Shown piece by piece: positions 35,202 to 46,989 of a stretch of DNA of 64,000 bases. The position numbers and the translations under genes are program-made. The notes beneath the pieces are model-generated. The model had not been told where the DNA came from. It ran no database searches and saw only the letters and a program-made list of their open reading frames with translations. Within the stretch, counting starts at the first letter, position 1; every line of letters begins with the position of its first letter. The DNA comes from Apoda limacodes (lineage: Eukaryota > Arthropoda > Insecta > Lepidoptera > Limacodidae), in NCBI GenBank assembly GCA_946406115.1, contig OX291544.1, forward strand, positions 19,857,521-19,921,520. Reading direction: 5' to 3'.

Positions 35202-36134
35202 TTACACCAGATAGACTGGCAGTGCGTGGAGTCGTCGGCTTCGAGTGGAGGCGTCCTGTTGAACTGCCCCCACTTTGTCTTTATATTTGTCATAATCACT
35301 ACACACAACCCTAGAGGTGTCCTCGGGTGCGTTCGTTGGTGAAACTCGAGAGCAGTATTTTCCTATGACTGGATTCCATGCAGGCGACAGATTGTATCCA
35401 TCCTCACGATTGAAGTTCTTATGCTTTTTTATTTGAATCGCTTCGCGTACCAATGTACGGTAATATTGGCGATCGGTGGACAAAACGTTAGGCTGGTGGA
35501 GCTCAATCCAGTGGTTGGAATTTGAGTTAGTCAGATGTTCTGCTATAGCTGATTTTGTCGTCTGGCAATTCTTAACAGCAGCAATATGTTCTTTGACCCT
35601 GTTCGCAATTGTGCGTTTGGTCTGGCCACTGTAAGAACTGCCACAGCTGCAGTCAATTTTGTAGACACCTGGTGTTTGATACGGGATTACATCCTTTGGC
35701 GTGCGCACCTGCTGTTCATTTTTGGAGTATGGAACATATACCGTCTTAATGGAGAACTTATTTAAAAGCGATCCGATTTTATCCGTTACTCCTTTGATAT
35801 AGGGCATGTACGCTAGCTGTCTGCTAACCTCTGGATTCTTCGTACGTGCGTTACGGCGAACTGTACTTCTTCTACTCGTTTTGTACCCGTTTCTCTTAAG
35901 TGCCTCCTGAACGTGTGCCAGCTCAGTATCTAAATGTTCAGGGTCAAAAAGATCATAAGCTCGGTTAGTCAAAGACGTCACAACTGATTGTAGTTGACGT
36001 GGGTGATGATGCGAGGAGGAGTTCAGGTATCTGTCCGTGTGTGTGGGTTTCCGATATACAGTATGCCCCAGAGAGCCATCATCCCTTACATTCAATTTAA
36101 CATCTAAGAATGCCAGTGAACGTTCACTTTCCAT
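35202..36134 (-). CDS. Penelope-like element: RT C-terminus and GIY-YIG endonuclease
   Basis: The open frame starts at an internal methionine, [14 protein letters not shown], where F-L-D-V is a conserved late RT motif. A linker follows with a predicted thumb region. The GIY-YIG domain begins near residue 155: [20 protein letters not shown] (G-V-Y and Y-S-G stand for GIY and YIG). It continues with the arginine/histidine stretch RVKEHIAAV and the catalytic glutamate in [11 protein letters not shown]. The cysteines in CSCG are the extra ligands seen in Penelope endonucleases. The frame is the downstream part of a longer polyprotein, so the methionine need not be a true start. It is intact but disconnected from the upstream RT. 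Confidence 0.85.
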   Translation of the reverse strand: MESERSLAFLDVKLNVRDDGSLGHTVYRKPTHTDRYLNSSSHHHPRQLQSVVTSLTNRAYDLFDPEHLDTELAHVQEALKRNGYKTSRRSTVRRNARTKNPEVSRQLAYMPYIKGVTDKIGSLLNKFSIKTVYVPYSKNEQQVRTPKDVIPYQTPGVYKIDCSCGSSYSGQTKRTIANRVKEHIAAVKNCQTTKSAIAEHLTNSNSNHWIELHQPNVLSTDRQYYRTLVREAIQIKKHKNFNREDGYNLSPAWNPVIGKYCSRVSPTNAPEDTSRVVCSDYDKYKDKVGAVQQDASTRSRRLHALPVYLV

Positions 36135-36183
36135 TTCATATGTAAAACGCTTTTTGTTCTACTTCCTGCCTAGTTCCTTTAAT

Positions 36184-37275
36184 TTAGCAGCACACGTCAT
36201 CAACATATCTCTTCCAAAGGCGAACGCTAGAAGGCCCTGAGCTCAAAGCTTTCTCCTCAAAATGTTCCATCCAGATGTTGGCTAGCGTCGGTGCTACCGG
36301 ATTACCCATAGCTACTCCATCAATCTGAAGGTAGTGCTGAATTTGGTAAAGAAAATAGTTTCCTTCTAAACAGTGTTCAAGCAAAACTATATACCTATCA
36401 GGGATACCATTTAAAAACTAGTTTATTTTTGATAACGTCAAGGCATTCTTTAAGTGGAACATTAGTGAACAACGATTCAACATCAAAACTCACCATTATC
36501 TCATCATGTTCCAACTGGATGTCATTTAAGATGCTAACAAAATGTCGAGAATTTTTTACGTAAGACGGTGAATTACCTATTAGTGGTTGCAACACTTTAG
36601 TTATATGTTTCGGTTAGTCGTAAGTGGGAGAATTATTTTGACTTACAATTGGTCGTAGGAGCACATCTCTTTTGTGTATTTTTGGTAGTCCATAGAGTTT
36701 CGGTGACTGCGATAAATATATCTGCAGGGCTGTGCAACCATTGGTACTCGTCATCTGTGTTCTTGTATTAAGGAGCGTGTACGACGTGTTACTCTACGGG
36801 GGGATTATAGGACACTGGCTTGTAGGTATTATTGTCGGCGAGCAAGTTCCGAATCTTCAAATCGTAGTCTGCGACGTTGATCACAACTGTGGCATTACCC
36901 TTGTTGGCTTTCAGCACTAAATTGTTTTCATTTTTTCGAATATCATTTAAGGCTTGACGCTCTTCAGGAGTGATATTACTTTCCGGTAGCTTCGAGTGTC
37001 TAAAGATAACCGACACATCCTGTCTAAACATTTCTGCATCACCGGCTGGTACTTTATTCCGTAACACGGCTTCCTCCACACTACTAATAATATTTTCATA
37101 CGGAACTCGCTTTGTCGTTGGCGCGAAATTTATACCCTTTGCCAGAACTGAAATCGAAGGCTGATCCAGAACAGTGTTTGAAATATGTATGACGTTAGTG
37201 TTTTGGGTAACTAGGTGTGATTTCGATTGTATTGAATTTAACTTATCAAATTTTTTATCAAACGCGTTTAATCCC
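36184..37275 (-). pseudogene. Penelope-like reverse transcriptase, broken
   Basis: In order on the minus strand: [50 protein letters not shown], then a stop (P-T-Y-D-*), EIMVSFDVESLFTNVPLKEC, a frameshift near 36410 (K-W-Y-P-* against N-G-I-P-D-R), [20 protein letters not shown] and [10 protein letters not shown] with the catalytic YVDD. The next bases (36183-36135) contain a stop and shift before the frame at 36134 takes over. These motifs are diagnostic for Penelope RT. The enzyme cannot be made from this copy as it stands. Confidence 0.85.
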
Positions 37276-37289
37276 GTATGAATATTTTA

Positions 37290-38450
37290 AATTTGAAATG
37301 GAACGCGTAAATTTAAATACTTATATCGTAAACACGTGATAAATATTGCATTTTTACATCTTTGCGTTGGGTTCTGAAAGGTTAGAAACAAATAAGAAGT
37401 GTATAATTCTATTAGAGTGTGTCATTCAAAGGCAGATTAAATGTCGAGACTGCCCTAGGCAAACAACTCATAAGCGCCCCTCTAGCGGCCATAGATTAGA
37501 TATTATAACTAGTATACTAGTAGTAAGCAGTATGACGGAAATTAAAATGACGATGAATGTAGTTGGCGTTACTACATGATTCTGTCTTATATGTCGTAAA
37601 GTTAAGTAAGCGTTAGCAAAAAAGCGCCCAAATTCCTATGTTTTTAAGAAATGTTAAACTTTTTATGTTTTTTGTAAATATAAAATGTAAACATTACACC
37701 TATAAACCACCCGGGAAAAAAATATCTGAATAATAGTGAAAACACCATCAAAATCCGAAAAGAAAGTGAAAAACGACTTTGATTTATACTATGGTTTTCA
37801 CAAATAAAACATCGTTATTTCACAGTAAATAAAACTGAAAATCCTAAATCGCATAAATCAAAATAATGCTATAGACAACTTAGTTAAAGGCTAGTATTGT
37901 AGTAGTCTCCACATTGTCTTCCTTTAACCTTTGTCTTCAATCATTTATAACGATGTTGTGGATACTAGAAAGTATTTCTTGGTTGTCCACTCTGAGAAGT
38001 CGGTTATGGAAATGAGTATACCTATAAATCAGTTTCAATTTCATGTTTACAGACAATTTACCCAAGTGCTTCTGAGCTGCTGTCTTCAACATACTTTTGT
38101 GGTCTAGTGCATTTTTAGCGCGGCGGCAGCGTATCGTGAATAAAATGTAACCTACATTAGGACCTACAAAGCTGGTGCCTGTTAAATTTGACTTTAGATT
38201 TGAAATAGTTTCGCAGTTATCGCTTTGTACTTTTGAATTTCGTATTTATCGCATATATAGGTATGCCCAATCACTATAGCAATCCCTTGATCACTGGTTT
38301 AGTTAGGAATCAGTCTATTGAATTTGCTTCTTTGCCTCAGCCATTATACATATATATATATATATATCATGCTTTTCAAAGTTCTTGTTTAAAAATAGGT
38401 TTTCTAACCCATTTTTTGGTTATGAAACAGTAAAGAAATTACCTTAATTG
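37290..38450. other. Non-coding interval right of the Penelope element
   Basis: AT-rich, with a TA dinucleotide run at 38347-38366. No gene is recognised. Confidence 0.4.
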
Positions 38451-39091
38451 CTTTAAATACTTCAAACGGTTTGGGTTAAACTTTCTGAGGATTTGATTAC
38501 GTATTTTAATTCTAATAATAAATTGATATTTTTTTGTTTTTTTAGCCCCATTGTCAACATTCCGGCAGCGGATTTAAAAAGTCAAATCATTTTGCTACGT
38601 AGTCGAAGTACCTTATTAATAACCAAGTATAATAATTAGTTTCACCATCACACAAAATATGTTATGTAATAGTAAAAAACTTATAGCAATTATATGGGTA
38701 TCTCTCTGACTAATATGTTTTCTAGCCTCTTCGGTATTCTTCAATTTGCCCGTCGCTTTGTTTCCTGAGTAGTAGCGGTGGTTCGAACCCGGTGCTAACC
38801 AATGAGTCTTTTTCTTAATTTCTCAAGCACATTGATTTATCAACGATATCAGTAGATAAAATAAAAGTACAAACAGCAAAAAAGGAACACCTTTATTAAA
38901 TGCATTTTTTTTTAATTTTTAAACAGTAACAGTACTTAGCCTACATTTATCATAACATTTTATTAAGGTACATGCGTGATTATGAGTGTCAATAATTTAT
39001 TCAAGATTTTAGTGAAAATCGGTGGAATGATCTTAGCCTCGGAATGGTTGCTGTGGGTAGACTGGCTGTACTGGTTCCAAGGGTTGAGGGT

Positions 39092-42000
39092 TCAATGGGA
39101 TGATCTGAAGGGCTCGTAAATGGCTTCTGGGGTTGGTGGAGGAGTAGGTATGTGAGCACCTTCAGCATGGAATCCTGTAATAATAAAGAATAACCATCTG
39201 ATAACGCATTGATAGTCGGCAAAAGTAAAAAACTGGCCAATTGGCCAGTGATTAGATAGGTGACCACTTAGCACCACACTTTTTGTTTTTGTTTGTGTTC
39301 GTAAATTACATATAAATGGTAGTACAAAATCCACGGTGCGCTAGTCTGATTCACACATAACCTATTTTATTTACACGCATGTAAATTAACGAAAACAAAC
39401 AAAAACAAAAAGTGTGTCGCTAAGATCCAATTACTGACCAAGCCCGACTTTGAATATCATTTGCTACAAACAAATGTGTTACTGTTTCTCTTAATAATAA
39501 CTAGATGGCGTTGTAACGAAAATTTAAGATAGTAAAGGCTCGGGTCCGTCTCATACTTTGGACGTTTTTACTATTTGTTGTTATACTTTAGAGTTCACAC
39601 ATTTTTTTTTACAGCGGGTTTGTGGTTCGTATGTATTACTGTTTTTACGATACAGCAAAAGCAACGAAAATATTTTACTTGTATGGGGACTCTCTCAAAT
39701 TTTTACTTTTTTATCATTTGTAAGATAATTCTCTTATATACCACAAATTCTGTGAATATTTCAGGCTTCTATCTATTTTGGTCTAAAAGATTGCTCTTTA
39801 ATGGTTGGACAGACATACAGAGACAGACAGCGTTGGCTTAGTAATAGGGCTCCGTTAGCACCCTTTGGAACAGGATTTCAATATTAGCGGTGCACTGTCA
39901 CTCGCTTGAAAAAATAAGAAAGTAGTTTTATTTAAGAAAAAAGAAAAAAAACAACCATTTAATTAATTTCACCCTAAAATCTTGTAACTTAAAAATAGTT
40001 ACAAAATTACACTTATTTCAGTGTGGATACGTAATAATACTTAAACTCTTAGTCATTGTTTTACCCCTATATTCTTTAGTTAATTCTAGTTAATTTAAAT
40101 GACTGTAATATGTTAAAAGCGTATTTCATAAATTATAAATAAATTACCGTTTTCGTCAGAGTAGTACTTTGTTTCAATAGGAATGCCCTCAGGGGAGGTG
40201 TAGGCATAGAAACCCTGAATTACTTGCGCTTCTGCATCCTTTATACCAAGATTCTTGATAAAGCCCTGTTGCTGAGATACTATACCGTTCCCTCCCTCAA
40301 AGCTGTAAGAATAATGAGATTGATATTATATATTGAACTTAATTTAACATAACATGGTGTGGAAGATACTAGAGTTTTTACTATGAAATAGTTGACCACA
40401 ATGAAATAAAGGAGTATATTTTGGAAAGATATAAATTATATCTATAATAATGTTATACTATAACATTCTATTTCAAAAATAAAATTCTACACACCCAAGC
40501 TGTTTAAATGGAATATAGGTATAATCACACACGGAACTATGATTTAAAAAATATACCTACCTAAATTCCAAAATAAATTAATAGTTTTGTCTTTTTCAGC
40601 AAACATGTTATTTCACAATATTAATGAATTGCCACACAACTTATCACATTATAATATATTTTTTATAGCTCTTTCAATAAATTCAGATGATCATTTGTAA
40701 TATTTAACCGGCTTTTTAGATTTATACCTTAAATGTTGCTCGAGCCCATGATAAAGTTACGAAAGACATGTCCAGGTGAATCAGAAATTATTTTCATTAT
40801 GATGTGCCAACCGTTGCCGATCTTGTGTAATGTGTCTACGAGAATAGCAAGTTACTTACACTTAAGCGTTTAATAATACTTGACGCCAAAGTAATTCTCG
40901 GTAATGATGACTTAAACTTTACTAATAATTGTACTTTCTTTTCATTGATCTTTTGTACGTATTTAGAATTCATAGAAAAAATATCATTGCTTGAAATTTT
41001 GCTAATCAATTTAACGAAAAAGTGTACATAGATTTGGTTTTCATAAAAATGTATGTCACATGAAAATTAGTGATGATTATTGGTCTGGTATGCGTAATCT
41101 ACTCAATAAAACTAATGCCTTTTTTTTCAAGTTATACAGTTTTATTATGAGACTATCTTTATCCCGCGGCTTAGTTATCTTAGTTGTCGGTTATAACGTT
41201 GGAATTTCTTGGCCTGCTTGACCACAAGGAATTCGTTTACAGTTATTCTTGTAGATATTTTTGGAAAATCATCAAATTTTGTGATTAAAAGTATGTCCTT
41301 CTCAGTCCCTTTCAATAACATCTGTACCAAATGGTTGATTTGTTGCAAAGCTAAGCAATAACAAACAGGTAAATTACAAACAAATATTAGTTAACATTTA
41401 CTGTTTTTATAAAATGTATGTATTTTACTCATATCATATTTGTAAGTTACAACATCCCATCACACTTATAGTTTTTGCCTAACTTTAATAAGGAGAATGT
41501 TCTATTCAGGCTAAATGTTCCGATACTTTAGGGGTTTACTCTCAGAATAAGGAATGGTAAAATTTTTCTTTTCATTTGGCTTTTAAATTTGGTGTAATTT
41601 TTTCATTACTTTTTTAATGGTATTTACGATTAGTATAATTAATTATACTAATACACTCAAATATAATAATAAATAATGTAGCAGTAATATTTAACAGTAA
41701 TGCTGGAATTGTAACGAAGAGTAGAATAAGTTGGTAAACAATTGATGTTAGCGCATTAAATATACAAATTAACTCAGTTTCAGATTAATAATATAAAGTA
41801 TTACCTAGACTGGAATGACCCATCAGGATTGATTTCTTGGATCTGCTTGAGGATTGGTATGAACGGCAGAATTGGTTGTGGTAGGTTCGGGTTGTACTGA
41901 GGTGCTGCTAGTGCAAATGACACACACGAAGACAGTAAAACTATCTGAAAACGGAAGAAAAATATATAATTTAAGTTTTTATACTAATTAATAAAATTAT

Positions 42001-43268
42001 ATTTTTATAAATTTATAGAAATAGTTAAAAAACATATCTTATATATATAATCTTGTTATATTTAATGGTAAGGTTAGGTTCACAAAAATTAGCTTTTTAA
42101 CTTGCTGGAAGAGTAATGGTATCATCAATAAAAGCGAATCTCTCGAGTAACTTTATTGACATAAATTGTCAATGTTTTTTTTTGATTATGATACAGGATA
42201 AAATCAATACCAAAACAAGCTTATGAGTTTTATTATAGATATTAATTAGATATAATACAATATTGGAATCTAAACAGTGAATAAAATTTTAAATAGCTTT
42301 AATAAATATGAATACCATTTAATCTTAATTTTTGCAAAATAGATTTTTTGGTCTCGTCAAACAGAAACATCATTCAAATTAACGACTCTTCGAAATGTGT
42401 TAACTATGGGACAGATTTTGTTATATTTTAGGCTAATTTGCCCATTCTCTTTTCGTGTGAGAAAAAGATGTAAAGTTGTACGTTTAGTAGGCTAATTTTA
42501 TGAAACAATCATAACGTTTTTAACTAATAACCCAACAATTTATATAAGATAATTTTATAGTGTTAGAATCAACCAACGCATAGCGGTATAATTAAACCAC
42601 TTTACATTTTTGTACCGAAATTTAAAAAAATATTTTTTTAAGGCTTTCCATACATTGAACTGATCATTGACTTTTCTCGCACACTATTTATTATAAGTAG
42701 TGTCATTATAGTTCTTGAAAAAATAATTTAGGGTTTAAAAAAATAACCTAATATTTGTAATGTTTTTAGAGTTCTATTGGCTTCCAAAAGCTAAAACACT
42801 TATCCCCCTCCCCTACTCTAAATTTTGTGCCTTGTGTTCAAAAATCTGAAAAAAACATGAATATAGCTGTATAAATACTTATAACGAAAATTGTTACAAC
42901 CAAAATCAGTTTATAGGTTTTTCAGATATCCGCAATATTTCACATTCTACGAAAGTGTTCAAAACGAATTTCACCAGTTGTATCATTTCGTCATTATTTC
43001 CTTTTCCAAAGTGCACTACTTTGATGAAAGTATCTTGGATTTTTACTTGTGTGAAAATGTTGTCATTATTCCCATTGTCAATAGTAATGTGCTTTTATTA
43101 CAGAATATGCGTGTAAAATAAGTGATATAGAAGAAGTATAAGTCAACGATAAACATATTTATAGCTCAGATAATGTACTGGAAATATTTTTGAAAAAGAA
43201 AAAAAACTCATCATTAAGTTAATCAAATTAATTTAATCCTTTGCTATAATTAGACTTACCGATTTCAT
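39092..43268 (-). CDS. CPR-C: RR-1 cuticular protein, C-terminally frameshifted, 128 aa
   Basis: The exons are 43260-43268, 41805-41944, 40148-40302 and 39092-39174. Splice sites and phases match CPR-B and CPR-D. The protein has MKS plus IVLLSSCVSFALA (signal peptide), a proline-rich linker and the RR-1 domain ([48 protein letters not shown]). After PTPEAI (residue 120), one base is missing relative to CPR-B and CPR-D (GCCATTTACGAG against GCCATCTTACGAG, near 39117-39121). The frame then reads YEPFRSSH and stops at 39092-39094. The lost frame continues intact to a TAA at 39033-39035, still encoding [19 protein letters not shown]. The shift must therefore be recent or a sequence error. The chitin-binding domain is untouched, so a shortened protein may still work. 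AATAAA is at 38959-38964. Confidence 0.88.
39285..39880. repeat. Dispersed repeat in CPR-C intron 3
   Basis: It shares ordered blocks with 24785-25195 (see there) and ends GGGCTCCGTTAGCACCCTTT. GACAGACATACAGAGACAGA near 39807 is the CAGA-rich part common to this repeat type. It is absent from the equivalent CPR-D intron, which is only 294 bases long, so it was inserted after the two genes separated or was lost from CPR-D. Confidence 0.6.
40711..40830 (-). other. Conserved intron-2 element, CPR-C copy
   Basis: GAGCCCATGATAAAGTTACG, AAAGACATGTCCAGGTGAAT and TGCCGATCTTGTGTAATG match CPR-B 26950-27060 and, over the first 60 bases, CPR-D 52480-52570. Confidence 0.5.
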
Positions 43269-43367
43269 TTTGAAGCTGTTTTTTTGTTGTTAGAGTCTAG
43301 TTTTAGTGGTTGTGATCTTCGGATGATGTGTGTGGAGGGAATGGTTTTTCAGATCAACTCAGTCTGC

Positions 43368-43422
43368 TTTTATACGAGTTCGCTAGCGTGTTGGCGTTGC
43401 CTCGTGAAATTGGAGTAATTTA
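43368..43422 (-). promoter_or_regulatory. CPR-C promoter: TATA box and conserved upstream motif
   Basis: The minus strand reads CTCGTATAAAAGCAGACTGA, with the core at 43368-43374, 100 bases before the ATG. The 27-bp motif lies at 43396-43422 with a single difference from CPR-B (AAATTACTCC against AAGTTACTCC). The interval to the ATG is nearly identical to CPR-D. Confidence 0.82.
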
Positions 43423-43514
43423 TGCATGTGCATCAGTAGACGCAGACATTAAAGCCCCGCCTTGCAGCCCGCCCGTTATATGTATGTCGCATTAATTAGT
43501 TTACTTGCAAATAC

Positions 43515-46500
43515 GAAAATATTGAATTTATTTACTTTCGCTAAGACCATTAATGATGCAGTGTAAATATTAAAAATTTCCGCAAAGAAAAATCAATATT
43601 AAAAATAAATAGAAAATTAGCCTCTAGGGGTTAAAACGCATTTCTGACCACCTACGCCGTGCTATAATGACACACTTTGATAATGAGAAGTAAAATAGTA
43701 CATTACTGACGAAGCCGCGAATGTAAGCGCATCCAGAAATGGCTTCACGGTCGAGACTTGTACAGAGCTTTATTCAAAAACGCGTGCAGGAAACAGAACA
43801 TAGACTTATAATATGCGTATATTAAATGAATATAAACATAAAATAGAATAGTGGTTTTATGGTAAAAATGTTAAATATTAAAAATTTCGAAGATTATTTT
43901 ATATTTAACGTTATGTTATTCATATTAGGGCATTTATTATAAGGAAATTAAATTACAGCATTAAATTTGAAAGCAAAAAATTTAACTTAAAAAATAAGAC
44001 TAAGAACTTATGCCCGTCTGTGGCATTGGGATCCATCGATACTGGCCACTTTGATATTTCAAAAAAAGAAACAAAACTTGTCGTGCTATTTGTGCGCAAC
44101 TGTGTGCTTTATAACAGGCCATGCAAATAAAATCTTATCTGTCCTAAAAAGTAATTTTTTTATAATTTTTTATTAGCAATCCAGCATCTATGTCCTTCCC
44201 GTGTGCTTTTTCCAAAGTAATTTGAACTCTTCGTAGCGTTTTTGAGTAAAAACTTAATTTAGCTTTACACACATTAAATTAAGGGTAAATATTTTTTTCG
44301 CACACTTTATTGAGTAGAGTATAATTTCATAGGTCTTGGAAAATGCAATAAAATAAATAAATGTTATTCTCCAGAACCCTAAATTGACATTACCTTAGCC
44401 AGTTTTAGTGTATCTTAAGAGGGCGAGATAGGCCAGAAAGCTAATTTCTGTAATACTAACGTTGTGTATATAAATGTACTTTGAATCATTATACAATGTC
44501 ATATACATAACTATGAGATATATTGTTTATACACTTCCTACGTTATTTTTACCATAACGTTTTAACGTTTTTACGGTTTTGATGTTATATCATATTTTTC
44601 GAATTTTACTACAACTTAGAGTCAATGCACTATACAACAAACTATTCTTATTTTTTAAAAAAACTTTTATCAAGCAAATGCAATATACGCTTTATAAAAA
44701 ATTTTAAAACAATGGTCGTTTCCAGATTTTTTATTGGAATTACCTACAATGAATGAAAATTATTCATTAAAAAATGCTATAGTTTAGCCACAAAATTTGC
44801 ACAAAAATGACGTTTTTACGCGGTTTAGCCTTTATTGCAGTTTTAAATATATATCTTTTCACAGCACTACTCGAATAAGTTAGGGATTTTGTTGTAAAAT
44901 TAGAAATTCTTGTGCTTCGAAATTGAAACTGTTCAGAAATTTTTACTTTCTGAACTTAAGCCGCGCCAAAGGTAATTGTTTTTTTTTTATTAACTGGCTA
45001 GGAGCTATCAATTAATATTGGTAAATAAATATAATATATATTTTTTTTATTTTAAATTATAAATTGAATAAATTGTAAATAATATTTGTTAACAAAACTG
45101 ATTCCGGTCCTTATCGTGGATGGATTGTATTTCAAAATATTAAGGTGTTTTTAACCTAGCGCGCACTGTCCGATTTTTTAACTTGCCGATCGTTTTGTGT
45201 CTCGAAACAGTATGAACTATCAGCCGATAACTAATTGGTTGGTGCGCGTGGTCCTTCATTAAACAGTAGTCGTAACTTACCGATTATTTAATCGGCCGAT
45301 TTACAATCAAATAAGTGCGCAGTGACTCCTATTTGAATCAAAAAACACTTTTAGTACCTACGTGCTACTACGTGAATGACTATGAAAGTTTTGTAATTAG
45401 AAATTCATTTAAAATTCGAATATAGAAAGCCATTTGATTGAATATCGAAACATAAAAAGTAACATTTTTTTTTATCACACTAACTCGTAAACGGTGTCAT
45501 TACGTGCTGGTAAAGTTGGTGCATAGACATTAATTTCTTAATTTAAAATATAAAGTAAAATAACGAAACTTTGAAGCTTATGAAAAATTAATTTTTAATG
45601 AAAAAATTTACGGTATTTACCCTTAAGAGTGTGTCTTTATCCGTTTATGAATGCTGTGTGATTTTTATTAAATGTGTCTGTTTTCTAACATATATTTTTA
45701 AATTAATAATGAAAAAAATTAAGAACAGTCAAATTTATAAAATAATGATCGGTATATGAGAAAATAATATCCGAAAAACTTTATTTTCAATCCGCAGTAT
45801 GTCAAACATAATGTAGGTATACTTATAGAAATATACATACACTCATTCATATTTATAGAAAACCCCGTTCGTGTCAAGGTTCCTAACCTAAATACCGATT
45901 TCCATTCTTATTAACTTCAAAAACATGGGTATTCCTAATACCACTATTAAGAATTTACACATTTTTTTTCCATATATATTTATTAACACATCTACATATT
46001 GTCGGTCCGAGACCTTAACGGAACATATCAAAAAGATCGCTTTCAAAATAATGAGACAATGAGATTGGCAAGTTCCAAAATTTTAACTAACTTAAAAACT
46101 AAACTGAAATGATGTATAGGTCATTTTACGAAATATTCCACTAAGGACTGAAAATATTAGTTCCAACTTAGAAAGCCCACTTTTAAAATATTCTGCGTTT
46201 TTATTCTAGAATGAGCTGATTAAGCAATTGCATGTATAGACATGTACCATCCACGTACTATAAACTGTCTTGATACAAAACTACATGTAGGTACCATTAT
46301 GCCCATTACATTGAAAACAAAGGTCTTAACTATAACGTTCAATTACCTCTTCATCCTCTTAATCTATCCGTATCATAAATTTTTTTTTCTTAGTGACTGT
46401 CTGCATCACATACATGTCGAATTTCAGCTTCATACCTAGGTTAAGTATTTTTTAAATAAAATGTTTCAGTAATATGTAGATATTTCGCTAAATACATTCA

Positions 46501-46585
46501 AGCAATTGATATTTGTATTTCAGTAACATGTATGTAGGTCGATATAATGACATAAAATCTGTCATGCAAAAGTCAAAGATAAAAA
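43515..46585. other. Intergenic interval between CPR-C and the repeats at 46.6 kb
   Basis: AT-rich. I see no gene. 45155-45325 may be a small inverted-repeat transposon: GCGCACTGTCCGATTTTTT at the left and, on the opposite strand, GCGCACTTATTTGATTG at the right, with an internal palindrome CCGATTATTTAATCGG. Confidence 0.35.
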
Positions 46586-46588
46586 AAA

Positions 46589-46785
46589 ACTGGTTGCCTG
46601 TAAAGTCGGTATACGGGCGAAAGTTTTACGTGACAATGATTTTATGTCTGTCTCTCTCGCTCTTAGGCGGGCGCGTGCCTCTCACTCGCTCTCATTGTGA
46701 GCGCATAACGTGAGCGGAGCGTAACGCAGTTTCTTGAAGTGTCACCCGGCAAACCAATTTATAAGACGTTGTCACGTCAAAAATA
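46589..46785. repeat. Dispersed GC-richer element
   Basis: TTGCCTGTAAAGTCGGTATA, then TTACGTGACAATGATTTTAT, CTCTCTCGCTCTTAGGCGGG, GTGTCACCCGGCAAACCAAT and ACGTTGTCACGTCAA. I recognise this combination as a common interspersed sequence in moths. ACGTGACAA near the left and TTGTCACGT at the right form a short inverted repeat. No coding frame is seen. Confidence 0.5.
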
Positions 46786-46989
46786 TTTGCTTCGTATCAT
46801 AGTGAAAGCTACGCCTCTAGTTCTATGTTCACCGAAATTCAATTTGCGCATTCGTGTTCGCGCATAGGTACATTACTGTTTGACCAACGAGCGTTTTGGC
46901 GGACCTAACATTGAAAACAGCAATGGATGATATGGTGCAATCAAATCGGTTCCTCAGTTCTTCGACTCAATTGTATAGGATTCTATCTA

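Larger units (their letters stand above)
35143..37284 (-). mobile_element. Penelope-like retroelement with inverted terminal repeats
   Basis: Transcribed leftward, it encodes a reverse transcriptase followed by a GIY-YIG endonuclease, the order that defines endonuclease-bearing Penelope-like elements. The two ends carry ACGGGATTAAACGCGTT at 35146-35162 and its reverse complement near 37263-37280, with a matching AT base pair further out. Inverted terminal repeats are known for this group. The reading frame is broken by at least three lesions in the RT half, while the C-terminal half is intact for 310 codons. The insertion lies between CPR-B and CPR-C. Confidence 0.88.

Noticed and set aside
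38765..38810. B-box-like GGTTCGAACCCGG
   Set aside because: No matching A box or cloverleaf upstream; too short to call a tRNA or SINE.
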